Assembly (NCBI RefSeq): GCF_900099825.1
Contig: NZ_LT629693.1
Coordinates: forward strand, 4,041,001-4,105,000
DNA from: Bradyrhizobium ottawaense
GTDB lineage: Bacteria; Pseudomonadota; Alphaproteobacteria; Rhizobiales; Xanthobacteraceae
Length of the DNA: 64,000 nt
Reading direction: 5' to 3'
A program made the translations under genes and the position numbers. The first letter of the stretch is position 1; every line of letters starts with the position of its first letter. The notes under the pieces are model-generated. The model worked only from the letters and a program-made list of their open reading frames with translations. It did not search any database and had not been told where the DNA came from. Below, piece after piece: positions 45,489 through 55,113 of this stretch.

Positions 45489-45866
45489 ATGGCGAAGGCA
45501 AGGACGGTGCCGGCCTGTGGTTGTCCGGTCGCGGCATTTCAGAAACTGATCAGCGGCAAATACAAGCTGCGCATCGTCTGGGATCTGAAGGACGGCCCGC
45601 GGCGCTATGGCGAAATCCGCACCGGCCTGCTGCGCGGCATGCCCGGCAGCGCCGAGATCGCGCCGCGCGTGCTGAGCCGTGAATTGAAGGCGCTGACCGA
45701 GAGCGGATTGATCGATCGCAAGGATTTTGGCGTGGTGCCGCCGAAGGTCGAATACCGCCTGACCCGCAAGGGCAGGACGTTCGTACCGGTCGTCGCCGCG
45801 ATCAAGGACTGGGGAACGCGGCACCTCGCAGAGGCGCGCGCGCCCGAGATGGTTGCGGCGGAGTAG
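45489..45866 (+). CDS. HxlR family winged-helix regulator
   Basis: A 125-residue regulator: CGCPVAAFQKLISGKYKLRIVWDLKDGPRRYGEIRTGL starts with the Cys that senses electrophiles in some members, then the winged helix with APRVLSRELKALTESGLIDR as recognition helix and a beta wing (EYRLTRKGR). It likely represses itself and the divergent ABM-like gene and responds to a quinone, aldehyde or disulfide stress signal; this is inferred from family behaviour. Confidence 0.92.
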   Translation: MAKARTVPACGCPVAAFQKLISGKYKLRIVWDLKDGPRRYGEIRTGLLRGMPGSAEIAPRVLSRELKALTESGLIDRKDFGVVPPKVEYRLTRKGRTFVPVVAAIKDWGTRHLAEARAPEMVAAE

Positions 45867-45880
45867 CGGAACATATTTCT

Positions 45881-45971
45881 CGTCATCGCGAGGAGCAAAG
45901 CGACGAAGCGATCCATTCTTTCTTTGTGCGGCAAGATGGATTGCTTCGTCGCTTCGCTCCTCGCAATGACG
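45881..45971. repeat. Family A intergenic repeat
   Basis: Starts CGTCATCGCGAGGAG and ends CTCCTCGCAATGACG, with the middle arms GATCCATTC and GATGGATTG. It fills the gap between the convergent HxlR and MBL genes. Confidence 0.75.
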
Positions 45972-45980
45972 CGGAACCTT

Positions 45981-46661
45981 TCACATCTCGCCTGTCAGGA
46001 ACGGGTTGGTTAGCCGCTCCTGGCCGATGCTGGAGCCGGCGCCGTGGCCACAGATGAAGCCGACATCGTCGCCGAGCGGCAGCAGCTTTTCCTTGATCGA
46101 GTTGATCAGCGTGGCGTGGCTGCCGCCGGGCAGGTCGGTGCGCCCGACCGAGCCGTTGAACAAGACGTCGCCGACATGGGCGAAGCGCAATTCCTTGTTG
46201 AAGAACACCACGCTGCCCGGCGAATGGCCGGGGCAATGCAGGACGTCGAAGGTGAGGTCGCCGATCGAGACCTGTTCGCCCTCGTCGAGCCAGCGGTCGG
46301 GCCCGAAATTGCGCACGCCGGTCATGCCAAAACGCTCGCCGCTCGAGACCACATTGTCGAGCAGGTACTTGTCGGCGATGTGCGGGCCCTCGATCTTGAC
46401 CTGCAGCGCATCGCGCAATTCGGCGGCGCCGCCGACATGGTCGATATGGCCGTGGGTCAGCCAGATCTTTTCGACGGTGACACCGGTCTGCTTGATCGCT
46501 TCCAGAATCTTGGGAACGTCGCCGCCGGGGTCGATCACCACGGCCTTCTTGGAGGGCTCGTCCCAGATAATGGTGCAGTTCTGCTCGAACAGCGTCACCG
46601 GCACGATGATCGCGCCGGCCTTCGGCTGGGTCTCGGTGGATGTCTCGGTGTGCTGTGTCAT
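45981..46661 (-). CDS. MBL-fold hydrolase (YcbL / glyoxalase II-like)
   Basis: A 226-residue metallo-beta-lactamase fold protein. The metal motif is THGHIDH with H70, H72, D74 and H75, followed by CPGHSPGSVVF (His) and HVGDVLF (Asp) and a final ICGHGAGSS His. Members similar to E. coli YcbL have weak glyoxalase II activity. A 31-codon longer frame exists but ATG 46661 starts the conserved part. It converges with the HxlR gene across a family A repeat. Confidence 0.9.
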   Translation of the reverse strand: MTQHTETSTETQPKAGAIIVPVTLFEQNCTIIWDEPSKKAVVIDPGGDVPKILEAIKQTGVTVEKIWLTHGHIDHVGGAAELRDALQVKIEGPHIADKYLLDNVVSSGERFGMTGVRNFGPDRWLDEGEQVSIGDLTFDVLHCPGHSPGSVVFFNKELRFAHVGDVLFNGSVGRTDLPGGSHATLINSIKEKLLPLGDDVGFICGHGAGSSIGQERLTNPFLTGEM

Positions 46662-46816
46662 GGCGGCAGATTGCCGATTTTTGGCGTCCCGCCAAGCGGA
46701 GAATCTCGCTTTTGGCGCGGAACTGGGCTGCGAACTGCCATGGCCGCGTTCCAAGGGGTGAACCTGCGAGGCGCTTGGGCGTTGCCTCGCGCAACCGTTT
46801 TAAGGGCAATTCCGGG

Positions 46817-48428
46817 ATGGATCACGGTAACAAGGACTGGTGGCGGCACGGCATTTTCTATCAGATCTATCCGCGCTCGTTTCAGGACTCCGATGGCGAC
46901 GGGGTCGGCGATATCAATGGCGTGATCGCACGCCTGCCCTATTTGAAGGCGCTCGGCATCGATGCGGTCTGGCTGTCGCCGATCTTTCCTTCGCCGATGG
47001 CGGATTTCGGCTACGACATTTCCGATTACACCGGCATCGATCCGCTGTTCGGCACCATGGCGGATTTCGATGTGCTGGCGACGGCCGTGCACGAAAGCGG
47101 CCTCAGGATCATCCTCGATCTCGTGCCGAACCACACCTCCGACCAGCATCCCTGGTTTGCCGAGGCGCGGAGCGGGCGCGACAACCCGAAACGCGACTGG
47201 TACGTCTGGCGCGATCCGGCGCCGGACGGCGGGCCGCCCAACAACTGGCTGTCGGAATTCGGCGGCAGCGCCTGGCAGTACGACGAAGCCACCGGGCAAT
47301 ATTACTACCACGCCTTCCTCGCCGCGCAGCCCGACCTGAACTGGCGCAATCCCGAGGTACGCGAAGCGATCTACGACGTCATGCGGTTCTGGCTGCGCAA
47401 AGGCGTCGACGGGTTTCGCGTCGACGTGATCTGGCACCTGATCAAGGATTCCCAGTTTCGCGACAATCCGCCCAATCCGCATTTCGTTGAGGGGCGGCCG
47501 CCGCACGAGAAGATCCTGACGCAATATTCGACCGATCAGCCCGAGGTGCACGAGGTGATCGAGGAGATGCGGCGCGTGATCGACGAATTCGACGACCGCG
47601 TTCTGATCGGAGAGGTCTATCTGCCGCTGCAGCGCCTTGTCGCCTATTACGGCAACAACCTCGCCGGCGCCCAGATGCCGTTCAATTTCGCGCTGCTATC
47701 GACGCTATGGAGCGCGCGCTCGATCGAGCGCATCATCGCCGACTACGAGCACGCCTTGCCGCCTGGCGCCTGGCCGAACTGGGTGCTCGGCAATCACGAT
47801 CGCCCGCGGATCGCGAGCCGGGTCGGGCAGGATCAGGCGCGGGTCGCCGCCATGCTGTTGCTCACGCTGCGGGGCACGCCGACGCTCTATTACGGTGACG
47901 AGATCGGGATGCATCAGGTCGCCATTACCCCCGATCAGGTGCGCGACCCCTTTGAGAAGAACGATGCCGGGCATCGGGGTCGGCCGCGACGGTTGCCGCA
48001 CGCCGATGCAGTGGGACGCGAGCCCGCATGCCGGATTTTCGACGTCGAGCACGTGGTTGCCGGTAGCCGACGATTACGTCCACGAGAATGTGGTTAATCT
48101 CGAATCCGATACCGGTTCGATCCTCAATTTCTACAAGGCGCTGATTGTACTACGCAAGCAACTGCCGCAACTGGTGACGGGCAGCTACGAGCCGGTCGCG
48201 GCGCAGGGCGACATTCTGCTGTATCGCCGCGTTGGTGAGGGCGGCGCTGTTGTCGTCGCGCTCAATCTCGGCGCCGAACCGGTTTCGATTTCGTCGAGTT
48301 CGATCGGCTTTGGCCGCGAAATCCTGCTCTCGACCTTCTTGGATCGGCACGGCGAGCGGGTCGAAGGCGCGCTCGATCTGCGCGCCAACGAAGGCACAAT
48401 TCTGGGGCCGCCGGCTCACGCCGGGTGA
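46817..48428 (+). pseudogene. GH13 alpha-glucosidase/amylase with a +1 frameshift
   Basis: Reads as a 536-residue GH13 enzyme once one extra G in the GGG run 47969-47971 is removed. The four family regions are DLVPNHTSDQ, GFRVDVIWHL with the nucleophile Asp, LIGEVYLP with the acid/base Glu, and VLGNHDRPRI. After the frameshift the other frame continues as GIGVGRDGCRTPMQWDASPHAGFS, the substrate-binding region of oligo-1,6-glucosidases. As written the protein ends 40 or so codons later with an unrelated tail, losing the C-terminal beta domain. It acts on alpha-glucosides; substrate unproven. Its stop overlaps the stop of the convergent GH13 gene by 13 bp. Confidence 0.88.
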
Positions 48429-50116
48429 CCGGCTTTCCCGCTGGCGTCAACATCGATGTCGCTGCGTTTCAGGAGGTAATCGAGGCCGCCGACGCGGTAC
48501 CAGCGGTAACCATAGGCTTCGAGCAGAAGGGTGTGCCGATCCTTGTCGTTGGCACGGCTGTGATCTTCCGTCAGCAGATTGACCAGAAGCCGGCCGGCCT
48601 CGCCGGGAAGCCCGACCGAGAATGAGACTTCCCGCGGCTTTTCGTCGAGATTGTGCACGAACAGCACCGAATTGTTGCGCCAGTCGTAGCGGAGGACGAG
48701 CACCGCGGGATCGCGCGTCGCGATCACCTTGAAATCGCCCCAGCCGACCTCAGGGACTTCCTTGCGCATCCGGATGATGCGTTCGGTCCAGTTCAGCATC
48801 GAGTTCGGATCACGCCGCTGCTTCGCGGCGTTGACGTGCTCGTAGCCGTACGGTCCCTTGTCGATGACGGGTGAACAGGGCTTGTCGCTTTCGGTAAATC
48901 CGGCGTGCGGCTCCGTCGACCACTGCATTGGCGTCCGTGCGCAATTTCGTTCCGGCAGGTCGAGATTGTCGCCCATCCCAATCTCGTCGCCGTAGCGAAT
49001 CACCGGCGTGCCCGGCAGCGTGCACATCAGGCTGTAGGCCAGTTCGAGCCGCCGGCGGTCGCCGCCGAGCATCGGGGCGAGCCTGCGGCGGATGCCGCGG
49101 TTGTAGAGCTGCATGTTCTTGTCGGGGCCGAACGCCCCGAACACGGCCTCTCGTTGCGGCTTGGTCAGCCGCCCGAGATCGAGCTCGTCATGGTTGCGCA
49201 GGAACAGCCCCCATTGCGCGGTCGCAGGCCGCGGCCTCGTCGCGGCCAACGCCTTGGCCAGCGGCCGGGTGTCGGCGGAAGCCAGCGCGTAGAACAAATT
49301 CTGATTGACGTGGAAATTGAACATCATGTGCATGCGGTCGCCGTCGCGGCCGAAATATTCCATGTCGGTTTCCGGCAACACATTGGCTTCGGCCAGAATG
49401 ATGGCGTCGCCTTGCCGCCATTGCAGGAATTCGCGAAACGCCCGCAGCATGTCGTATTGCTCGACCGGTTTGCGAACCTTGGCGCCCTTGGTCGCGATCA
49501 CGAACGGCACGGCGTCCATGCGGAATCCGGAGACGCCGAGCTGGATCCAGAATCCCATGATCTTCAGGATTTCAGCCTGCACATGCGGGTTCGAGGTATT
49601 GAGGTCGGGCTGGAAATCGTAGAAGCGATGGAAGAACCAGGCGCCGGCTTCCTTATTCCGGGTCCAGGTCGATTTCTGCACGCCGGGAAACACCATGCCG
49701 GTGTTGGCGTTGGCAGGCCGTTTGTCGGACCAGACATACCAGTCGCGATAGGGCGAGTCCTTCGATTTGCAGGCGTCCTTGAACCAGGCGTGCTGGTCGG
49801 AGGTATGGTTGACGACGAGATCGATGATGATCCTGATGCCGCGCTGCTTGCAGCCATGGGCGAACTCGACAAAGTCGCCGAGCGTGCCGTAGCGCGGATC
49901 GACGCCGTAATAATCCGCGATATCGTAGCCGTCGTCCTTGCCGGGCGACGGTTGAAACGGCATCAGCCAGATGGCGGTGATGCCGAGCCCGTGCAGATAA
50001 TCCAGCCGCCGCAGCAAGCCCTTGAAATCGCCGACGCCGTCGCCGTTGGCGTCCATATAGGTGCCGACGGAAAGGCAGTAGATGACGCCGTTCTTGTACC
50101 AGAGATCGTCGATCAC
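48416..50116 (-). CDS. GH13 trehalose-synthase-like enzyme
   Basis: A 566-residue GH13 enzyme. Regions: DLVVNHTSDQ, GFRMDAVPFV (nucleophile Asp), IILAEANVLP (acid/base Glu) and LRNHDELDLG. The opening WYKNGVIYCLSVGTYMDANGDGVGDFKGL and the loop RTPMQWSTEPHAGF match trehalose synthases and alpha-amylase family proteins, but the length is shorter than TreS with a fused maltokinase, so only a catalytic part is present. It may interconvert maltose and trehalose. Its neighbour on the other strand is the frameshifted GH13 gene, suggesting a storage-carbohydrate locus. Confidence 0.85.
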   Translation of the reverse strand: MIDDLWYKNGVIYCLSVGTYMDANGDGVGDFKGLLRRLDYLHGLGITAIWLMPFQPSPGKDDGYDIADYYGVDPRYGTLGDFVEFAHGCKQRGIRIIIDLVVNHTSDQHAWFKDACKSKDSPYRDWYVWSDKRPANANTGMVFPGVQKSTWTRNKEAGAWFFHRFYDFQPDLNTSNPHVQAEILKIMGFWIQLGVSGFRMDAVPFVIATKGAKVRKPVEQYDMLRAFREFLQWRQGDAIILAEANVLPETDMEYFGRDGDRMHMMFNFHVNQNLFYALASADTRPLAKALAATRPRPATAQWGLFLRNHDELDLGRLTKPQREAVFGAFGPDKNMQLYNRGIRRRLAPMLGGDRRRLELAYSLMCTLPGTPVIRYGDEIGMGDNLDLPERNCARTPMQWSTEPHAGFTESDKPCSPVIDKGPYGYEHVNAAKQRRDPNSMLNWTERIIRMRKEVPEVGWGDFKVIATRDPAVLVLRYDWRNNSVLFVHNLDEKPREVSFSVGLPGEAGRLLVNLLTEDHSRANDKDRHTLLLEAYGYRWYRVGGLDYLLKRSDIDVDASGKAGHPA

Positions 50117-50249
50117 CAGGCAGCCCTCATCGATCCGCCATTCCCGGCGGCCGTTGGGATAATAAGCGAGGGTGCGTCGGGTTCCGCCGGCTTGCCGTTG
50201 TCGTCACGGCCAGAACAGCGCCGGCCATGACGACGGGAGCGAGATTGGC

Positions 50250-51371
50250 CTACCGCTTGATCTGTGCCTTCAGCGTATCCTCGACGACGCGGTCGAACGA
50301 TGACGCCTTGGGCGACGCTTTGGCGCGCTGTTCGGCAACGTATGTGTCGCGCTGGGCCACCAACGCGCCGAGCTTGTCGTTGAGCGCCTTGCGCTGGCTC
50401 ATCTGCCTGTTGACCTCGTCGAGGCGTTGCTCGGGTTTCATCGCCCGTAGATTGTCGGGCAGGTCGTCGTCCTTGATCGCGGAAAGGCTGTTGCGGCCGG
50501 CGCCGATGTCGGCGACGAGATCGCCGCCGCCGGTGACGGCTTCCGAGGTCGATCGCGCGCGCTTGTTGATATAGCTCGCCATCTCCGACGCCTGTGACGG
50601 GGCCGCGGCCGCCACCTTCGACAATTGCTGGGTCTGGTCTTCGGTGCGCTTCTGCAAGGCGCGCGGGCCGTAGGGGATCACGGTGCCGTTGATCTCCCGC
50701 TGCAGGATGATGATGTCCTGGTCGAACGGTGTCTCGATCACCACGATCTGTCCGCCGTCCTGCGGGATCGGAATGAAGCGGCCGTTGCCGTTCCGGGCGA
50801 TGTCGCGCCATACCCGCTCGGTATCGGCGGCGTTGCCGGCGAGCACCGCGTTGACGATGATGTCCTTCTGTTTCGCCACCGACAGCGTCACCGGATATTT
50901 GGTGTCCTGCGCGTAGTCCATGTGCGGCGGCGCGTCGCCGACCAGGAACACGATCCGCCTGGTGTCGCCGCCCTGGGTCCATTGCAGTTTGTTGACGGCG
51001 ACGTCGAGCGCCTCGTTGACGCTTTCCGGCCAGTCGCCGCCGCCGTGCGCCTTGAGCTCCAGCAGATTGGCATAGAGATCCTGGATGTCGGTGGTCAGCT
51101 CGACCTTCCTTGTGACGTAGTCGTCGCCGACGTCGCGATAGGCGACGAGGCCCATGCGGATATCGGCATCAGGATTGGAGTCGACGATGGCGGTCGCGAT
51201 CGACCAGATCTTGCGCTTGGCGCCTTCGATCAGCCCGCCCATCGAACCCGTTGTGTCGAGCACGAACGCGACTTCGACCGTGGGTTTGGCTGATGCGGCC
51301 GACAGCCCGGCGGACAGGGGAAGGGCCGCAAGGGCGATTGCGAGTGAGCGAAGCGTGGTGGATGACGTCAT
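50250..51371 (-). CDS. Secreted von Willebrand A domain protein
   Basis: A 373-residue protein with a signal peptide (about 1-29, ending SAASA) and a VWA domain. The MIDAS signature starts VAFVLDTTGSMGGLI and later has DAPPH, so a metal site is likely. The C-terminal third is helical, rich in Lys and Glu, with RARSTSEAV and QRLDEVNRQMSQRK. The start ATG 51371 is set by GGAGGACC. Such proteins bind partners in the cell envelope. Role not known. Confidence 0.86.
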   Translation of the reverse strand: MTSSTTLRSLAIALAALPLSAGLSAASAKPTVEVAFVLDTTGSMGGLIEGAKRKIWSIATAIVDSNPDADIRMGLVAYRDVGDDYVTRKVELTTDIQDLYANLLELKAHGGGDWPESVNEALDVAVNKLQWTQGGDTRRIVFLVGDAPPHMDYAQDTKYPVTLSVAKQKDIIVNAVLAGNAADTERVWRDIARNGNGRFIPIPQDGGQIVVIETPFDQDIIILQREINGTVIPYGPRALQKRTEDQTQQLSKVAAAAPSQASEMASYINKRARSTSEAVTGGGDLVADIGAGRNSLSAIKDDDLPDNLRAMKPEQRLDEVNRQMSQRKALNDKLGALVAQRDTYVAEQRAKASPKASSFDRVVEDTLKAQIKR

Positions 51372-51570
51372 GGTCCTCCTCCAGTGTTTCGTCCCCTGGA
51401 ACCGAAGGTCCCCCGGCTTCACGGTGGCGTGTGGTCCAAAACAAGGCGGGCCGAGGTCGGATTTGTGGCTGGCTGACGCGTGATCCGGCGCCGGTTTTCC
51501 GAAAGTTCAGGCGCAACGAGCGGCCGTGGACGGCTGTCGGACGGTCCGGAATCGGTTAAGGTTCGAGCGC

Positions 51571-52056
51571 ATGGAATCGCCCGCCCGCCAGATCGGCCTC
51601 GTGCCGCCGCCGGATGGCCGCCAGTCGGAAACGGCGCTGGCGGTCGCGCGCGGCACGGCGCGGCTGTTACGGTCGTTGGGCTTTTCCTGCATCAGCGAAT
51701 TGCCGCTGCCGTCCGGCCGGCGCGCCGACTTGGTGGCGCTGAACGACCGCGGTGAGATCTGGATCGTCGAGATCAAGTCATCGGTGGAGGATCTGCGCGC
51801 CGACCAGAAGTGGCAGGACTACCGGATGCATTGCGACCGGCTGTTCTTTGCCTTCACGCAGGATCTGCCGTGCGAGATCTTTCCTCAAGACACCGGCCTG
51901 ATCATCGCCGACGCCTATGGCGCGCATCTGCATTGCGAGGCGCCCGAGCACCGGCTGCCGGCGCCGACCCGCAAGCTGATGACGGTGCGCTTCGCGATGG
52001 CCGCGGCGCAACGGATCAACCGGCTAGTCGATCCGCAGGGGCATGGGGAGTTTTAG
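51571..52056 (+). CDS. mmcB: MmcB family DNA repair protein
   Basis: A 161-residue protein with PD-(D/E)XK nuclease-like features: LGFSCISELPLPSGRRADLVALNDRGEIWIVEIKSSVEDLRADQKW, where the Asp of GRRADLV and the Glu-x-Lys of VEIKSS are the expected catalytic set. MmcB is DNA-damage induced in Caulobacter and its relatives are found across alphaproteobacteria. The start ATG 51571 follows GGTTCGAGCGC; a 15-codon longer frame lacks a better site. No SOS box is obvious upstream. Confidence 0.88.
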   Translation: MESPARQIGLVPPPDGRQSETALAVARGTARLLRSLGFSCISELPLPSGRRADLVALNDRGEIWIVEIKSSVEDLRADQKWQDYRMHCDRLFFAFTQDLPCEIFPQDTGLIIADAYGAHLHCEAPEHRLPAPTRKLMTVRFAMAAAQRINRLVDPQGHGEF

Positions 52057-52073
52057 GGTAAGGTTCGTTACCT

Positions 52074-52159
52074 TGTCATGGCCGGGCTTGTCCCGGCCGT
52101 CCACGTCTTTGTCTGCAAACGCGAGAACGTGGATGCCCGGGACAAGCCCGGGCATGACG
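52074..52159. repeat. Intergenic palindromic repeat, family C
   Basis: Left end GTCATGGCCGGGCTTGTCCC, right end GGACAAGCCCGGGCATGACG, with inner arms ACGTCTTTG / ACGTGG. Same family as 63199-63306 and the minimal palindrome at 31667. It lies between convergent mmcB and regR. Confidence 0.75.
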
Positions 52160-52185
52160 GAGAGATATTCGGCAGATGAAACCGA

Positions 52186-52740
52186 TCAGCGCGGCGCGCG
52201 CTTGGCCAGGATGCGCTGCAGGGTGCGACGGTGCATGTTGAGCCGCCGCGCGGTTTCAGAGACGTTGCGGTTGCACATCTCGTAGATGCGCTGGATGTGT
52301 TCCCAGCGCACGCGGTCCGCCGACATCGGATTCGACGGCAGTTCGGATTTTTCGGTGCCGCTGGCGAGCAGGGCCGCGACGACGTCGTCGGCGTCCGCGG
52401 GCTTCGAGAGATAATCCACCGCGCCCATCTTCACGGCCGTGACCGCGGTGGCGATGTTGCCGTAACCGGTCAGCACGATCGCGCGCGCCTCGGGGCGCTT
52501 GCGCTTCAGCGCCGACACCACGTCGAGGCCGTTGCCGTCGCCAAGCCGCAGATCCACCACGGCAAAGGCCGGTGCGGCGCGGCCGATCTGGGCGAGACCG
52601 TCGGATACGGTGTCGCAAGACGTCACCGCGAAGCCACGGGTCTCCATCGCGCGCGACAGGCGCTCCAGAAACGGCTTATCATCCTCGACGATCAGGAGCG
52701 TGCGGTCGGTGTGATCGTTCAGTTCGGCGATGGCGTTCAA
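52186..52740 (-). CDS. regR: RegR/ActR/PrrA redox response regulator
   Basis: A 184-residue response regulator with phosphoacceptor D63 (FAVVDLRLGDGNG) and an intact receiver domain (ILTGYGNIATAV, YLSKPAD). The C-terminal Fis-type helix-turn-helix RIYEMCNRNVSETARRLNMHRRTLQRILAKR is nearly invariant in this family, which controls redox-dependent genes of nitrogen fixation, photosynthesis, respiration and carbon metabolism. It is transcribed downstream of the kinase with 132 bp between them, room for an internal promoter. Confidence 0.95.
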   Translation of the reverse strand: MNAIAELNDHTDRTLLIVEDDKPFLERLSRAMETRGFAVTSCDTVSDGLAQIGRAAPAFAVVDLRLGDGNGLDVVSALKRKRPEARAIVLTGYGNIATAVTAVKMGAVDYLSKPADADDVVAALLASGTEKSELPSNPMSADRVRWEHIQRIYEMCNRNVSETARRLNMHRRTLQRILAKRAPR

Positions 52741-52872
52741 GGTCTGGTATCCCTGTGTTGCGGACCACTAAGATATGGCGTGGCAAGGTGGCGCTGCCAA
52801 GGCCGCCTATAGTCGGACGGCGGTGCCATCCCCGATGCCAGGAACGATTCAAGTACGGTTTCAGGAACGGTT

Positions 52873-54198
52873 CTAGGTCTCGGTTCCGCCCGCTGCTTCA
52901 TCCGCCTCGAAGCGATCTCGCGGCCAGGCGATCTGCACCACGGCGCCGTGATCGGGAAAGATCCGGTTGGTAAACGACACCTTGGCGCCGGTGCGCTCAA
53001 GCAGCGTGCGGGCGATGAACACGCCGAGTCCAAGCCCGGAATGCCCGTTTTGGGCCTCATCCGCGCTCGGGCGCCGCGATAAATAGGGCTCGCCGATCCG
53101 TTTCAGCATGTCGGGCGCGATACCCGGCCCGTCGTCGGAGATCACGATCTCGACGCTGTCGGCATTCCACCACGCGTTCACCTCCACCGTGGTCCGGGCA
53201 AAATCGACGGCATTTTCCAGGATGTTGCCGACGCCATAGAGGATCGCCGGGTTTCGCGCACCGACCGGCTCGCGCGCGGCTGCGACAGCAAGCCGCACCT
53301 TGATCGCAACGCCGAAATCGCGATGCGGCGCCACCGTTTCCTCGATCAGCGTCGACAGCGGCATGCGGTCGAACGGCGCGCCGGAGGAGGAAAGCTGGGT
53401 GATCTTGGCCAGAATGTCGCGGCAGCGCTGCGCCTGCTCGCGCAGGGTTTTCAGGTCGGCGGCAAGATGATCGTTGTCTTGAACGGTCTTCTCCAGCTCG
53501 CGCGAAATCAGGAAGATCGTCGACAGCGGAGTGCCGAGTTCATGCGCGGCGGCGGCGGCCAGGCCGTCGAGCTGGGTCAGATGCTGCTCGCGCGTGAGGA
53601 CCAGTTCGGTCGCCGCCAGCGCGTCGGAAAGCTTGCGGGCCTCCTCGGTGACCTGGAACGCATAGAGACTGGTGACGCCGATGGCGAGCAGGATCGAGAG
53701 CCAGACGCCGAGCAGATAGATCGGCGGCAGCACCAGCGGGTCGTCGCTGTCCCATGGCAAGGGCAGATGGAAGAATACCAGCGCCGAGGCGCAGGCGACC
53801 GCGAGGATGCCGAGCGCAATCGTCAGCCGGATCGGCAACGCCGTCGCCGAAATCAGGACAGGCGCCAGGAACAGGAATGAAAACGGGTTCTGCAGCCCAC
53901 CGGTGAAGAACAGCAGTCCGGCGAGTTCAACGATGTTGAGCGCGAGCAGGGCTGCGGCGTAAACCGGTTCCAGCCGCTGCATCGGGTTGAACACGATCTG
54001 CAGCGCCAGGTTGAGCAGCGCCGAGAGGCCGACAATGGCGACACAGGGAATGACGGGGACGTCGAATTCCAGCCCCTGCGCGACAATGAAAATGGCGGCG
54101 AGCTGGCCGAGTGCGGCGAGCCAGCGCAACCGCAATATCGTATCCAGACGGACATAGCGGTGTGGATTTCGGAAGTCGGAGGCGGCAACGTCGGTCAT
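52873..54198 (-). CDS. regS: RegS/RegB/PrrB redox-sensing histidine kinase
   Basis: A 441-residue kinase with six membrane segments (about 25-185). It has the quinone-site motif FFTGGLQNPFSF (G100-F106), the phosphoacceptor H219 in AAAAHELGTPLSTI and the redox-sensitive Cys259 in QAQRCRDIL, then a HATPase_c domain (NILENAVDFA, DDGPGI, GHSGLGLGVFIARTLLERTGA). In homologues the quinone and the Cys report the oxidation state; the phosphate is passed to RegR. The pair is divergent from the ABC transporter genes. Confidence 0.95.
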   Translation of the reverse strand: MTDVAASDFRNPHRYVRLDTILRLRWLAALGQLAAIFIVAQGLEFDVPVIPCVAIVGLSALLNLALQIVFNPMQRLEPVYAAALLALNIVELAGLLFFTGGLQNPFSFLFLAPVLISATALPIRLTIALGILAVACASALVFFHLPLPWDSDDPLVLPPIYLLGVWLSILLAIGVTSLYAFQVTEEARKLSDALAATELVLTREQHLTQLDGLAAAAAHELGTPLSTIFLISRELEKTVQDNDHLAADLKTLREQAQRCRDILAKITQLSSSGAPFDRMPLSTLIEETVAPHRDFGVAIKVRLAVAAAREPVGARNPAILYGVGNILENAVDFARTTVEVNAWWNADSVEIVISDDGPGIAPDMLKRIGEPYLSRRPSADEAQNGHSGLGLGVFIARTLLERTGAKVSFTNRIFPDHGAVVQIAWPRDRFEADEAAGGTET

Positions 54199-54318
54199 TA
54201 CGCGAGTTTACCTGCGCGGGGGCACGATCACAAATTCGCGGGATAGGGCAGTGTGTCACGCCGGGCTGTTGTCCACGTCTTGCGCTGGCCGCCGCGATGC
54301 CGCAATGAACGAGCCGAA

Positions 54319-55113
54319 ATGGTCAATAGCGACGCAGTAACAGCATCATCGCCCACTGCCGCTCCACCCGAGACGGCCGCGATCGACGTCGCGCATCTGG
54401 TCAAGCTCTACAAGACCACCAGGGCGGTGGACGGTGTCACGTTCAGGATCGGCCCCGGCAGCATCACCGGCCTGCTCGGCGGCAACGGCGCCGGCAAGAC
54501 CACGACGATCGCCATGATCATGGGGCTGGTGCTGCCGACATCGGGCCGAATCCAGGTGCTCGGCCATCCGATGCCGGAAGCGAGCGCCGAGGTGCTCGGC
54601 CGGATGAATTTCGAAAGCCCCTATGTCGACATGCCGATGCGGCTGACGGTCCGGCAGAACCTCACCATTTTCGGCCGGCTCTATGCGGTCGAGAATCTGC
54701 GCGAGCGGATCGAGCAACTCGCCGCCGACCTCGATCTCAACGACTTCCTCGACCGCGCCAATGGCAAGCTCTCGGCCGGGCAGAAGACCCGCGTCGCGCT
54801 GGCGAAGGCGTTGATCAACCAGCCGGAGCTGTTGCTGCTCGACGAGCCGACGGCTTCCCTCGACCCCGACACGGCCGACTGGGTGCGTCAGCATCTCGCC
54901 AACTACCGCAAGACCCATAACGCCACCATTCTGCTGGCGTCGCACAACATGCTGGAGGTGGAACGGCTGTGCGACCGCGTCATCATCATGAAGCGCGGCC
55001 GGATCGAGGATGACGACAGCCCCGATCAGATCATGGCGCGCTACAACCGCGCCACGCTGGAGGAAGTGTTTCTCGACGTCGCCCGCGGGCGGGTGGCGGA
55101 GGGCGCGCCATGA
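54319..55113 (+). CDS. ABC transporter ATP-binding protein (ABC-2 type exporter)
   Basis: A 264-residue ATPase with Walker A GGNGAGKTT, signature LSAGQ and Walker B LLLLDEPTASLD. It matches the DrrA/Nod-type ATPases that serve ABC-2 permeases. A weak AACGAGCCGAA region precedes ATG 54319. The stop codon overlaps the ATG of the following permease by 4 bp (ATGA), so translation is coupled. The substrate is unknown. Confidence 0.93.
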   Translation: MVNSDAVTASSPTAAPPETAAIDVAHLVKLYKTTRAVDGVTFRIGPGSITGLLGGNGAGKTTTIAMIMGLVLPTSGRIQVLGHPMPEASAEVLGRMNFESPYVDMPMRLTVRQNLTIFGRLYAVENLRERIEQLAADLDLNDFLDRANGKLSAGQKTRVALAKALINQPELLLLDEPTASLDPDTADWVRQHLANYRKTHNATILLASHNMLEVERLCDRVIIMKRGRIEDDDSPDQIMARYNRATLEEVFLDVARGRVAEGAP

